This document shows, piece by piece, positions 19,212-27,405 of a stretch of 64,000 bases of DNA. How positions within the stretch are numbered: the first letter of the stretch is position 1; the number at the start of each line of letters is the position of its first letter. The notes under the pieces are model-generated. The model saw only the letters and a program-made list of their open reading frames with translations, was not told the origin of the DNA and did no database searches. Source of the stretch: Oceanobacillus alkalisoli (GTDB lineage: Bacteria > Bacillota > Bacilli > Bacillales > Amphibacillaceae); contig NZ_JAKGBW010000003.1 of the NCBI RefSeq assembly GCF_021556485.1, forward strand, positions 62,001-126,000. Direction: 5' to 3'. Position numbers and translations under genes: made by a program.

Positions 19212-20462
19212 TTACACTTTTACATATTTAAAAATTAATTCAAGGCCTTTCATAACGGCACGATTTCGGATCCTGTTCCTGTCTCCTTGCAACTGGAATC
19301 CGAACGCTGTATCCTCTTCTCCAGCAACGGATATACCGATATATACTGTTCCAACTTGCTTTCCTTCCACTTCATTTGGACCAGCAATTCCCGTAAAGCT
19401 AATACCGACTGTAGATTGTAGTTTCTCTCTAACATTTCTTGCTAAGGATAATGCGCAAGCTTCACTTACAGTACCTTTTTCCGCTATTACTTGCTCCGAA
19501 ACGCCCAACACTTCCATTTTTACTGCTGGACTATAGCAAACGACACCTCCCTGGACGACTTCACTTGCTCCTGGTACAGAAATGAGCCGATCCGTGAATT
19601 TGCCACCTGTGAGGCTTTCTGCGGCTGCAATCGTTAGCTGCTGCTTTTTAAATTGTTCAATAATAACTTGTTCGATCGTTTCGTCATTCTCAGCGACAAA
19701 GTAATCCCCTACTTTCAGAAGTACAGCTGATTTTGCTTCAGCAAGTAAAGTGTCCAGCCCTTCTTCTGAATCAGCTTTTGCTGTTAAACGGATAATAATC
19801 CCATCGTCAGTTGCAAGCGGGGCGATTGTTGGATTCGTTTGCTCGCGAATAACATCTTGTAATTCATGTTCCAGTGCCGACTCACCGATTCCGAGAAACT
19901 TTAAAATGGTCGAACGGATCATTTGTTCTTTACCCGTTAACTTATATAGATACGGTAAAATATCTTCCTTAAACATTGCTTTCATTTCGCGCGGGACTCC
20001 TGGGAGGAAAATCCATGTCCGCTCTTCATATTGGACAATCATTCCCGGTGCCATCCCTTGTTTGTTCAATAAAACGGTAGCTGTTTCAAACACCCGTGCT
20101 TGTCTCCGGTTATTCGGTGTCATTTGCCAACCTGACTGCTTAAACCAATCTTCAATTTTTTTCATGGATGGCTCATGTTCGACGATTGGAATATTACAGA
20201 TTGCTTGGAAAGCCTCACGGGTCAAATCATCTTCTGTTGGTCCTAATCCGCCTGTAACAATAATAATATCTGAACGTTCATGAGCCTGTTTAAACGTATC
20301 CGCAACTCTGTTCAAATTGTCACCTACAACGACATGGTTATAAACATTAATACCGTATAAAGCTAACTGCTCGGATATCCATTGTGCGTTTGTATTCGCT
20401 ATTTGCCCTAATAGCAACTCTGTTCCTACTGCAAGAATCTCTGCCTTATATTGTTTTTTCAT
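19212..20462 (-). CDS. cinA: CinA, competence/damage-inducible protein
   Basis: A two-domain protein of 416 residues. The N-terminal MoCF-like domain is related to ADP-ribose and molybdopterin enzymes. The C-terminal CinA domain has nicotinamide-nucleotide amidase activity in some members; GTELLLGQIANTNAQW near 11, GGLGPTEDD near 72 and AAAESLTGG near 280 are visible. The ATG at 20462 follows GAGGG by 7 nt and overlaps the pgsA stop by the sequence ATGA, indicating translational coupling. The pgsA-cinA-recA order is conserved in Bacillaceae. Confidence 0.96.
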   Translation of the reverse strand: MKKQYKAEILAVGTELLLGQIANTNAQWISEQLALYGINVYNHVVVGDNLNRVADTFKQAHERSDIIIVTGGLGPTEDDLTREAFQAICNIPIVEHEPSMKKIEDWFKQSGWQMTPNNRRQARVFETATVLLNKQGMAPGMIVQYEERTWIFLPGVPREMKAMFKEDILPYLYKLTGKEQMIRSTILKFLGIGESALEHELQDVIREQTNPTIAPLATDDGIIIRLTAKADSEEGLDTLLAEAKSAVLLKVGDYFVAENDETIEQVIIEQFKKQQLTIAAAESLTGGKFTDRLISVPGASEVVQGGVVCYSPAVKMEVLGVSEQVIAEKGTVSEACALSLARNVREKLQSTVGISFTGIAGPNEVEGKQVGTVYIGISVAGEEDTAFGFQLQGDRNRIRNRAVMKGLELIFKYVKV

Positions 20463-21037
20463 TTCGAATCCCTCATTACATGCCAATTTTTGTAAAAGTA
20501 ATCAACACCTGAAATCACAGTAAAGATTAAAGCTAAGTAAAGCAAGATTGTTCCCAATGGGAAATTCAAGTAAGAAAAAGGAAAATTATGAAGGAGCAGA
20601 ATAATTATCGCAATCATTTGTGTTGCTGTCTTCAACTTACCCATACTCCCAGCAGCAAGGACAGTGCCTTCTCCTGCAGCTACTAAGCGCAGCCCGGTTA
20701 CAGCGAACTCCCTGCTAATAATGATAATTACGATCCATCCGGCTGCAAGTTCCATCTCCACGAGCATAATAAGTGCAGCGGAAACGAGCAGTTTATCAGC
20801 TAATGGATCAAGAAACTTCCCAAGGTTTGTAATCAGATTATGTTTCCGGGCGTAATATCCATCGACCCAGTCGGTTACTGAGCCAATAATGAATATAAGT
20901 GCCGCAATGAAATGGTGGACTGGTAATGTCGTATTACCGATATTCCACTCTCCAAAGTCAAGCGGTAATGATAATAACAAAATGAAAATCGGGATGAGAA
21001 AAATACGAGATAGGGTGAGTTTATTTGGTAAATTCAT
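20459..21037 (-). CDS. pgsA: CDP-diacylglycerol-glycerol-3-phosphate 3-phosphatidyltransferase
   Basis: An essential membrane enzyme that makes phosphatidylglycerol-phosphate. It is 192 residues long and very hydrophobic, with several membrane helices. The CDP-alcohol phosphotransferase motif is intact: VDGYYAR near 60, then G and LDPLADK near 80. It overlaps cinA by 4 bp. The gap between it and rodZ now carries a 449-bp repeat, so pgsA is probably transcribed from a promoter in the roughly 100 bp before its start; I could not pick one out. Confidence 0.96.
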   Translation of the reverse strand: MNLPNKLTLSRIFLIPIFILLLSLPLDFGEWNIGNTTLPVHHFIAALIFIIGSVTDWVDGYYARKHNLITNLGKFLDPLADKLLVSAALIMLVEMELAAGWIVIIIISREFAVTGLRLVAAGEGTVLAAGSMGKLKTATQMIAIIILLLHNFPFSYLNFPLGTILLYLALIFTVISGVDYFYKNWHVMRDSK

Positions 21038-21143
21038 CAGCTTTCCTCCTTTGCGCTAATACTTTCGTTTTATATTATTTCACTTTCACACCTAAAAAAT
21101 CAACATAATCCAACCTTATCAAATATAAAAGAACCATAAATTG

Positions 21144-21592
21144 CTTTCATACAGCGTAAGTGATTTGCACGTTCTCATGGTTCGCTCTCTAATCGCCGTT
21201 CAGTTGCCCGGTGGACGGATGCGCATCCTTAGGCACTGCTAGAGCTCCTCGGGCTAAGCACTAAGGGGTCTCCAGGCTCGTGCTGTTCCCGCAGGAGTCA
21301 CCGTCCACCGGGCAACTGAACTGGTGAAGATGATTATGATAAATAGAAATTATCCCATCATTACAGCAGTGTGAAGATTGCATTTATAGAATAATAAATA
21401 GTGTTCTAAATTAGGCTTTTCCTGGTAGCAATCCAGACACCTCGAGACTCCTGCGGGAGGTTAGGCCTGGCGAGACCCCTTAGTGCTCAGCGCGAGGAGG
21501 CTTGCCGGCCGCTCAGCAGGTGCGAGAGGTGTCTGGACTGCGGACCTCCAGTAGAAAGTTTCTAAGTTTGGCACACTTACGCTGTATGAAAG
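21144..21592 (+). repeat. Two-hairpin intergenic element, copy B (full length, perfect ends)
   Basis: A 449-bp element between pgsA and rodZ. The 19-bp terminal inverted repeats CTTTCATACAGCGTAAGTG (21144-21162) and its exact complement (21574-21592) are perfect. Hairpin 1 spans 21198-21321 with arms CCGGTGGACGG/CCGTCCACCGG. Hairpin 2 spans 21428-21541 with arms CCAGACACC/GGTGTCTGG and inner stem GGCGAG/CTTGCC. The central spacer is AT-rich. The small open frame across its right end is not conserved in other copies. Confidence 0.88.
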
Positions 21593-21671
21593 CATTAGTT
21601 GTTTTTTTATCACGCATTAGCGGTCTTAATCCTCCACTGATTGAGGCTGCACTTTATGAGCTGGAAAATGA

Positions 21672-21702
21672 TAAAACCCTTCCGCATTCGGTAGGAAGGG
21701 TT
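21672..21702 (-). terminator. rodZ terminator
   Basis: A 9-bp stem (AACCCTTCC with GGAAGGGTT) followed by TTTAT on the minus strand, 15 bp after the rodZ stop. Confidence 0.85.
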
Positions 21703-21717
21703 AATGCTTACGATTAC

Positions 21718-22608
21718 TTAATTAATATTGAACAATAAGCGTTGGTGGTCTCTTTCACTTGGATCGATCGGATATTCAAATGGCACGTCATTAACCGTTA
21801 TATCCAAATTAGGCGTACTGCCGATGTTTAAATGAACTGTTTCTTCACCAGTGACATCTACTTCTATCGGTGAATTTTCAGGAGTAACAAAGCTTCCGTA
21901 CAATGATTCTCCGTTCCCGGTCTCCACATCGAGCCAAACGTTTGTCTCGGATTCAAACTGGAGAATGAGCGCTTCTTCTGGATTTGTTATCGAAATTGTT
22001 GATTCAGGAGGAGAGCCGCTACCAACCTCTTCCACTTCGAAAGTTAGTTCTCCTGTTTCATCTTCAGGGGTCTCATCTTCCTCAGCAGTGTCGTTTGTTT
22101 TCTCTTCTTCATCTTTATTTTCCTCCTCAGATCCAGACGTGTCCTGATTATTATCATTAGAATTTTGGATAATCACTTCGCCCGAATCTTCAATCTCCTC
22201 CGGGTCATTAGGTGAATACGATTGATTGTAAAACCATATCCCTGCCCCGATAATACCTATAATGAGCAGAGCGACAATAATTTTAGGCAACACGGAAAAG
22301 AATGTGCCGGATCGTTCAGCTGCATTTTCTTTTGAGCGTTCAACCCGTGTATATTGGATTTCGCTCTCTGATTCAGATTTTGGAATTTCTTCCTTATGTT
22401 CCTTTAATAATTCATCGGAATCAAGACCGACTGCTGTTGCGTATTCTTTAATAAATGCTCGAGCATAAAATTTACCGGGAAGCAGATGGAAATTTCCTTC
22501 TTCAATTGCAACTAAATATCTTTTCTGTATCTTCGTCGTTTCCTGTAAACTTTCTAATGAAAAGCCTTTTGCGATTCTCGCTTCTTTCAGCCTAGCACCT
22601 ACGTCCAT
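21718..22608 (-). CDS. rodZ: RodZ (YmfM), cell-shape protein
   Basis: A membrane protein that links MreB filaments to the elongation machinery. It is 296 residues long. A cytoplasmic helix-turn-helix of Xre type lies at about 1-85 (ARLKEARIAKGFSLESLQ), followed by a short basic linker and one membrane helix at about 107-127. A long acidic low-complexity stretch (about 135-190, rich in Glu, Asp, Ser) and a C-terminal beta domain of the DUF4115 type complete it. A strong terminator follows it. Confidence 0.9.
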   Translation of the reverse strand: MDVGARLKEARIAKGFSLESLQETTKIQKRYLVAIEEGNFHLLPGKFYARAFIKEYATAVGLDSDELLKEHKEEIPKSESESEIQYTRVERSKENAAERSGTFFSVLPKIIVALLIIGIIGAGIWFYNQSYSPNDPEEIEDSGEVIIQNSNDNNQDTSGSEEENKDEEEKTNDTAEEDETPEDETGELTFEVEEVGSGSPPESTISITNPEEALILQFESETNVWLDVETGNGESLYGSFVTPENSPIEVDVTGEETVHLNIGSTPNLDITVNDVPFEYPIDPSERDHQRLLFNIN

Positions 22609-22625
22609 AATTTACACCTTCCATC

Positions 22626-23414
22626 TTAGAAATCAAACATGTTAAAGCCGCCACCTGAACCAAATGTTGGATTTTCAATTGATTCATATGTGATTTCTTC
22701 TCCTTCGTGGCTTCTTAATTCAATTATATAATCAAAATCATCTAACGTATATTCCGTAGCCTGAACAAATATGTCAGGATGTTCCACAACTTTTACAGCC
22801 GGTAGCTGCATCACTTCCCGAATGAGCCGCCAATGCTCTTCATTTGCCCTCTTTTTCGAAACAACACCATCTATGATAAATATATTATCTTCATCATATT
22901 CTCCGGCAATCAGTTTATTCCGTACCGTCTGTTTTATCATCGTGCTCGAGACAAATAACCAGCGTTTATTCGAACTAACGCTTGCTGCAACAATCGATTC
23001 TGTTTTCCCGACCCGCGGCATTCCCCTGACGCCAATCAGCTTATGGTCATCCTGTTTAAATAGCTCCGCCATGAAGTCAACAAGAATACCGAGCTCTGTT
23101 CTTACAAAGCGCACTGTTTTCCGGTCATTATCCGTATGAATATATTTACCGTGGCGCACAGCCATCCGGTCTTTCAGTTTTGGTTTTCGGATTTTAAGAA
23201 CTTTTATAATATCAACTGTTTCTAGAATCGATGCTAACCTTTTAATATTCTCATCCCGTTCAGAAAGCAATAATAAGCATCTTCTCGAATTCTCAAGACC
23301 ATTAATCGTAATAATATTAATTGAAAGCATCCCTAATAAAGATGAAATGTCCCCTAATAAACCAGGACGATTGATTTGATTCTCGTATTCAAGATACCAT
23401 TCTGTCCTTTCCAT
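22626..23414 (-). CDS. ymfK: YmfK, DUF3388 protein with P-loop-like motif
   Basis: A conserved Bacillaceae protein of unknown function, 262 residues long. The first 75 residues resemble an ACT-type regulatory domain (LLGDISSLLGMLSINI). RGMPRVGKTES near 127-137 fits a Walker A pattern (GxxxxGKT), suggesting nucleotide binding, and FIIDGVV near 180 could be a Walker B strand. It sits 17 bp upstream of rodZ in the conserved ymfJ-ymfK-rodZ order. No function is assigned here. Confidence 0.85.
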   Translation of the reverse strand: MERTEWYLEYENQINRPGLLGDISSLLGMLSINIITINGLENSRRCLLLLSERDENIKRLASILETVDIIKVLKIRKPKLKDRMAVRHGKYIHTDNDRKTVRFVRTELGILVDFMAELFKQDDHKLIGVRGMPRVGKTESIVAASVSSNKRWLFVSSTMIKQTVRNKLIAGEYDEDNIFIIDGVVSKKRANEEHWRLIREVMQLPAVKVVEHPDIFVQATEYTLDDFDYIIELRSHEGEEITYESIENPTFGSGGGFNMFDF

Positions 23415-23525
23415 CTTCCGGTCTCCTTTACCAAACGAATAATGGCGTTCGAATAAATTGGTGAATAATCTATTTATACTATAAATGATTTTTTAACGAG
23501 TGAAAAGGGAAATAGCGAACAAATT

Positions 23526-23562
23526 GAAAAAGAAGCTATATAGATTAACTATACAGCTTCTT
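23526..23562 (-). terminator. ymfJ terminator
   Basis: A 14-bp stem with one mismatch (23530-23543 with 23549-23562), followed by TTTTTC on the minus strand, 7 bp after the ymfJ stop. Confidence 0.88.
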
Positions 23563-23569
23563 CAACGAA

Positions 23570-23833
23570 TTATCCATTATTATTTCCCTGTTCTTCAACC
23601 AACCTTACCATGGAACTTGCGATTGCCTGCTGCTCCTCTTCAGAAGCAGCATTCCACAGCTCCTTTAAGATAGCTTCTTCCTTATTTTTTGCATCAACAT
23701 TCGATGCGAGATAATCTCCTACTTCATGAGCGACGTTCGTAATGGTTTCATGATTCATACCACTAGATTTTGCCTGCTGTAGGCGATTAGCAAGAAATCC
23801 TTTCCATGAATCAAAATTATCGAGAATGGACAT
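23570..23833 (-). CDS. ymfJ: YmfJ, DUF3243 family protein
   Basis: A small conserved Bacillaceae protein of unknown function, 87 residues from the ATG at 23833; AGGAGG lies 8 nt upstream. It is mostly alpha-helical, beginning MSILDNFDSWKGFLANRL and containing VAHEVGDYLA and a helix with EEQQAIASSMVRL near the end. A terminator follows it, so it ends the spoIIIE-downstream ymfFHIJ group. Confidence 0.85.
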   Translation of the reverse strand: MSILDNFDSWKGFLANRLQQAKSSGMNHETITNVAHEVGDYLASNVDAKNKEEAILKELWNAASEEEQQAIASSMVRLVEEQGNNNG

Positions 23834-23920
23834 TGATTTAGCCTCCTTTTTATTGCCCCCTATACGCACCTATAGTATTCAACATCTCCTCATGATTTAT
23901 GCATCGAAATAAAAAGTTGG

Positions 23921-24643
23921 CTAAATCATCCATCCTCCGGTTACAGGAAGAATGTGACTGTTTAAGAATGATGTCTGCCGGTCTAAAAGAAAGCTTACAG
24001 CCTCTGCGACTTCATGCGGAAAGCCTGCTCGTTTTAAAGGAATTGTTTCGTAAATCTCAGATCTTTCTGCTGTTAATAAAGAACCATTCATTTTCGTATC
24101 AATGAATCCCGGACTAACTGCATTTACCGTTACGTTACTTGCTCCTACCTCCTTGGCCAATGCTTTCACGAAACTGTTCTGCGCCCCTTTTACTGTAGAA
24201 TAAAGCACTTCATTACTCGCTCCTACCTCCCCCCAGATAGAAGTGATAAAAATTAATCTGCCAAATTGGTTTCTAATCATGCTTGGAAGCAGCTGTTTCG
24301 TTATTTTAAGCGGTGCATGTACATGAAGTGTAAGCAATTCGGTAAAACTCTTTTCTTCCACATCCTGGAATAAGCCGAATTCTGTTTTCCCGCTTGCAAA
24401 AATAACACTATCGACCTGAAAAACAAGACTCGAAAGCAGCTTATTTATCCCTTCTTCCATTGACAGATCAGCTTGGATAATTTGTAAAACCTGCTCACTT
24501 GCAATTTCCTCCGCTAACTCGGTAATAACAGAATGATTAGAATGGAAGTGGAGGATTAGTTGGTCCCCCTTTTTCACGCGCTGTCTAGCAATCGCTATTC
24601 CAATATCACCACTTGCACCAATAATCAATACATTTTGTGCCAT
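23921..24643 (-). CDS. ymfI: YmfI, short-chain dehydrogenase/reductase
   Basis: A 240-residue Rossmann-fold oxidoreductase of the SDR family. The cofactor motif GASGDIGIAIA lies near residue 9, and the catalytic YxxxK is in YSTVKGA near 144. SPGFIDTKM matches the usual loop after the active site. The ATG at 24643 lies just beyond the ymfH stop; there is no strong ribosome-binding site, so translation is probably coupled. The substrate is unknown. Confidence 0.88.
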   Translation of the reverse strand: MAQNVLIIGASGDIGIAIARQRVKKGDQLILHFHSNHSVITELAEEIASEQVLQIIQADLSMEEGINKLLSSLVFQVDSVIFASGKTEFGLFQDVEEKSFTELLTLHVHAPLKITKQLLPSMIRNQFGRLIFITSIWGEVGASNEVLYSTVKGAQNSFVKALAKEVGASNVTVNAVSPGFIDTKMNGSLLTAERSEIYETIPLKRAGFPHEVAEAVSFLLDRQTSFLNSHILPVTGGWMI

Positions 24644-24644
24644 G

Positions 24645-25928
24645 TTAGGCTTGTTTGACCGTGCATACTGCAAGCTGGTCTTCGTTAATCCATTTTTTTA
24701 GAAATTCGTTAACATCAGCCGTAGTCAACGCTTCAATTTGCGGGATGACATCAAAGAAATTAATACCGTGACGGTGGTAATCAACGAAATTGTTGGCAAT
24801 ATACTCGAGCGAATTCATGGCGCGGAGTATTCGACCGATTTTCTTTTTCTTCATCCGGCGAAAAGCTTCATCCGTAATTTCTGCCTCATTTGTTGAGCGT
24901 AGTAAATCTTTCACTTTAGCAGCGAAGTCTTCTGGTCTTTCCGTGTTACCGCCAATCAATGTATACCCGAAGCTCGAATCTAAATTCGTTTCAAAGGAGA
25001 AACTTCCGTCAATTAATTCCTCTTTATACAACTCTTGGTAGAACTCGCCGCCCTTAGCAAAGTAATGGTCAAGAATCATCGTTGTAAGCAGTTCTTTTTT
25101 CAAAAACGCTTCTTTATCTAAATGACTGCTCGATTCTTTAATTCCAACTGTACATTTCGGAATCGAAACTGGCATATTGATTTCCAAGTATTTTTCCGCA
25201 ACTTCTTTCGGTTCATCCGGAAATTCCCGTTTGATTTCTCCCATATCCGCAAAACTTTTTCCGGCCTGATTTTCTTCAATTAGCTGGGACAATGATTCTG
25301 CATTAATATTTCCAATGATGAATAATGTCATGTTCTCAGGATGGTAAAAGGTGTTATAACATGTGTATAAATCATCTTTTGTAATTTTCATGATGGAATC
25401 AACCGTTCCTGCAATATCAACATTTACCGGATGATTTTTAAACAATGCTTTGATTGTGCCCATGAAAGATTGCCAATCAGGCTGATCATCGTACATATTG
25501 ATTTCTTGAGCGATAATCCCCTTTTCCTTTTCCACTGTTTGTTCGGTGAAATATGGGTCTTGAACAAAATTCAGCAATATCTCCACATTTTTCTCAATAT
25601 GATTCGTTGCAGAGAATAAATAGGCGGTCTTCGTAAATGAAGTGAATGCATTAGCTGAAGCACCTAGCTTACCAAAGTCGGCAAATACATCTCCATCTTC
25701 TTTTTCAAATAATTTATGCTCAAGAAAATGGGCGACCCCATCCGGTACGGTCACTGCTTCCGATTCTCCAATCGGAACAAACTTCTGGTCGATGGAGCCG
25801 TAATTTGTAGTAAAAATTGCATACGCCTTCTCCATTTCCGGTCGTGGCATAAGAAAAACGGATAAACCGTTATCTAATCTTTTCGAGTAAATAACTTCAT
25901 CAATATCTGTATATGTCTTCTTATTCAT
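24645..25928 (-). CDS. ymfH: YmfH, M16-family zinc peptidase
   Basis: A pitrilysin/insulinase-family peptidase of 427 residues. The inverted zinc motif HFLEH lies near residue 67, with the downstream glutamate region near 145 (EKEKGIIAQEINMYDD). It overlaps the ymfF stop by 8 bp. YmfF lacks the zinc motif, so the pair looks like the catalytic/non-catalytic heterodimers known in this family. In B. subtilis the homologous pair is tied to production of a peptide signal (albE/albF-like roles elsewhere); its role here is inferred only. Confidence 0.9.
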   Translation of the reverse strand: MNKKTYTDIDEVIYSKRLDNGLSVFLMPRPEMEKAYAIFTTNYGSIDQKFVPIGESEAVTVPDGVAHFLEHKLFEKEDGDVFADFGKLGASANAFTSFTKTAYLFSATNHIEKNVEILLNFVQDPYFTEQTVEKEKGIIAQEINMYDDQPDWQSFMGTIKALFKNHPVNVDIAGTVDSIMKITKDDLYTCYNTFYHPENMTLFIIGNINAESLSQLIEENQAGKSFADMGEIKREFPDEPKEVAEKYLEINMPVSIPKCTVGIKESSSHLDKEAFLKKELLTTMILDHYFAKGGEFYQELYKEELIDGSFSFETNLDSSFGYTLIGGNTERPEDFAAKVKDLLRSTNEAEITDEAFRRMKKKKIGRILRAMNSLEYIANNFVDYHRHGINFFDVIPQIEALTTADVNEFLKKWINEDQLAVCTVKQA

Positions 25929-27210
25929 TTATTTCTCCTCCTTGTGCAGTGAGAAGGTATAACGTATCTTCCTCGATTCGCTCACCAACACGAATTACAT
26001 CCTCTTTCGTGACTGCGGAAATCCGATCAACAACTTCTTCCAGTGATCGATTCATTCCTGCAAGCTGTTGCTGGTAAAACAATTCAACAAGTCCATGATT
26101 ATGATCCATTGTTTCCCGCAGTGAATGGATAATCATATCTTTTGCTTCATTCATCTCTTGTTCAGAGAAATTACCTGCTTTCATTTCCGTCATTTGCTCG
26201 CGGATAATGTCTCGTGCTTGTTCATAATCTTCTGGAGCAATTCCACTAAAGACGAAAAGCAATCCCTTGTGACTCTCGACCTGGGAAGAGGCATAATAAG
26301 CTAAACTATTCTTCTCTCGAACATTCATGAATAATTTCGAGCTCGGAAAACCGCCAAATAAGCCATTAAAAACTTGTAAAGCAGGGTAATCATCGTCAGC
26401 ATATACCGTGTTCGTACGGTAACCGATATGGAGCTTTGCTTGCTGAATCGGTTCTTGTTCTATTATTTCTTTCGGTTCATCTATTTGTTTTGATTCTTTA
26501 CGGTCACTCGATTTAGTTGATGCCCTTTCTTCCTGTTTAAATGCAGAAGCAATTGATTTCTCCATCGATTCGATATCCATATCGCCCACGACATATATGT
26601 CGAGTTGATCCTTTTGGAGCATTTGAAGATAATAATCATATAAATTTTCGGCAGTAAGCGCATCAAGATCTTCTTCATAGCCATTCACATGAATGGAAAA
26701 AGCTTCATCTTTACACATTTCATCGATTAAACGACGATTGGCATAGCGAATCTTATCATCACGGATCGCTTGAATTCTTTGTTTCAATGTAGCCTTTTCT
26801 CTTTTAACAATTGCTTCAGAAAAATGATTATCCTCAACATATGGCTCATAAATCATTTCGGCGAGAAGTTGCAGCGCTTCTTCTGTTACAGCTTCTTTGT
26901 CGGGTAGATAGCGCTCATTTGCCACTTCAAGCCGGAAACTCACCACATGCTCCTCTCCCCGTTTCGCTCCGTCAACAAAGAGAACAGATCCATATAGTTC
27001 ATCAAGTTTTAATTGGAGCGCGGTCCGGCCCGGGTAATTCTTGGTCGCTTCCCGCAGCACGTTTTGCAATAATGCTCTTTTCGTTATCGTCTCCCTTTTT
27101 AAGGGTGCCTTTAATTTGACGACAAAGGTTAATGTTTTAAATTTTTTCGTAGGTATAAAATGAATATTGTAGCCATTTTTGTTAACGGTCTGTTCTACAA
27201 TCAAATTCAT
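25921..27210 (-). CDS. ymfF: YmfF, M16-family protein without zinc motif
   Basis: A 429-residue M16-family protein. At the position where active members carry HxxEH, the sequence reads ITKRALLQNVLREATKNYP, so it is probably a non-catalytic partner of YmfH. The two-domain M16 fold continues, with a typical SLAYYASSQVESHKG segment near 320. The start is the ATG at 27210, with GGAGG 7 nt upstream; the longer frame to 27261 has no support. It is the first gene after spoIIIE's terminator. Confidence 0.9.
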   Translation of the reverse strand: MNLIVEQTVNKNGYNIHFIPTKKFKTLTFVVKLKAPLKRETITKRALLQNVLREATKNYPGRTALQLKLDELYGSVLFVDGAKRGEEHVVSFRLEVANERYLPDKEAVTEEALQLLAEMIYEPYVEDNHFSEAIVKREKATLKQRIQAIRDDKIRYANRRLIDEMCKDEAFSIHVNGYEEDLDALTAENLYDYYLQMLQKDQLDIYVVGDMDIESMEKSIASAFKQEERASTKSSDRKESKQIDEPKEIIEQEPIQQAKLHIGYRTNTVYADDDYPALQVFNGLFGGFPSSKLFMNVREKNSLAYYASSQVESHKGLLFVFSGIAPEDYEQARDIIREQMTEMKAGNFSEQEMNEAKDMIIHSLRETMDHNHGLVELFYQQQLAGMNRSLEEVVDRISAVTKEDVIRVGERIEEDTLYLLTAQGGEINE

Positions 27211-27363
27211 GAAACAGCCTCCTATGCTCAGTGTTTTACTCTTAATAAATATTCTACACATCTTTCAAACGTTCATCCATTAAAACATACTAAACTTTTA
27301 CATAATCTGATTCTACGTTGCGCGAATTAAATTCTTTCCGACCTCCAGTAGAGCAATTTTCAT

Positions 27364-27400
27364 AAGAAAAAAACTGACTTATGTGTTTACAAGTCAGTTT
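27364..27400 (-). terminator. spoIIIE terminator
   Basis: A 10-bp perfect stem (AAACTGACTT with AAGTCAGTTT) followed by seven T on the minus strand, 5 bp after the spoIIIE stop. Confidence 0.92.
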
Positions 27401-27405
27401 GTTGA

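Noticed and set aside
21502-21738. Open reading frame of 78 codons on the plus strand over the right end of copy B
   Set aside because: It runs through hairpin 2, the terminal repeat and the rodZ terminator, lacks a ribosome-binding site, and no equivalent frame exists in copies A or C.
25921-27210. ymfF as a decayed peptidase pseudogene because HxxEH is missing
   Set aside because: The frame is intact, full length and paired with an active-looking ymfH; non-catalytic partners are normal in this family.
27300-27360. ACCTCCAGTAG near 27343 as another repeat copy
   Set aside because: It shares only about 11 nt with the flank of copy B and has no hairpin arms or terminal repeat.
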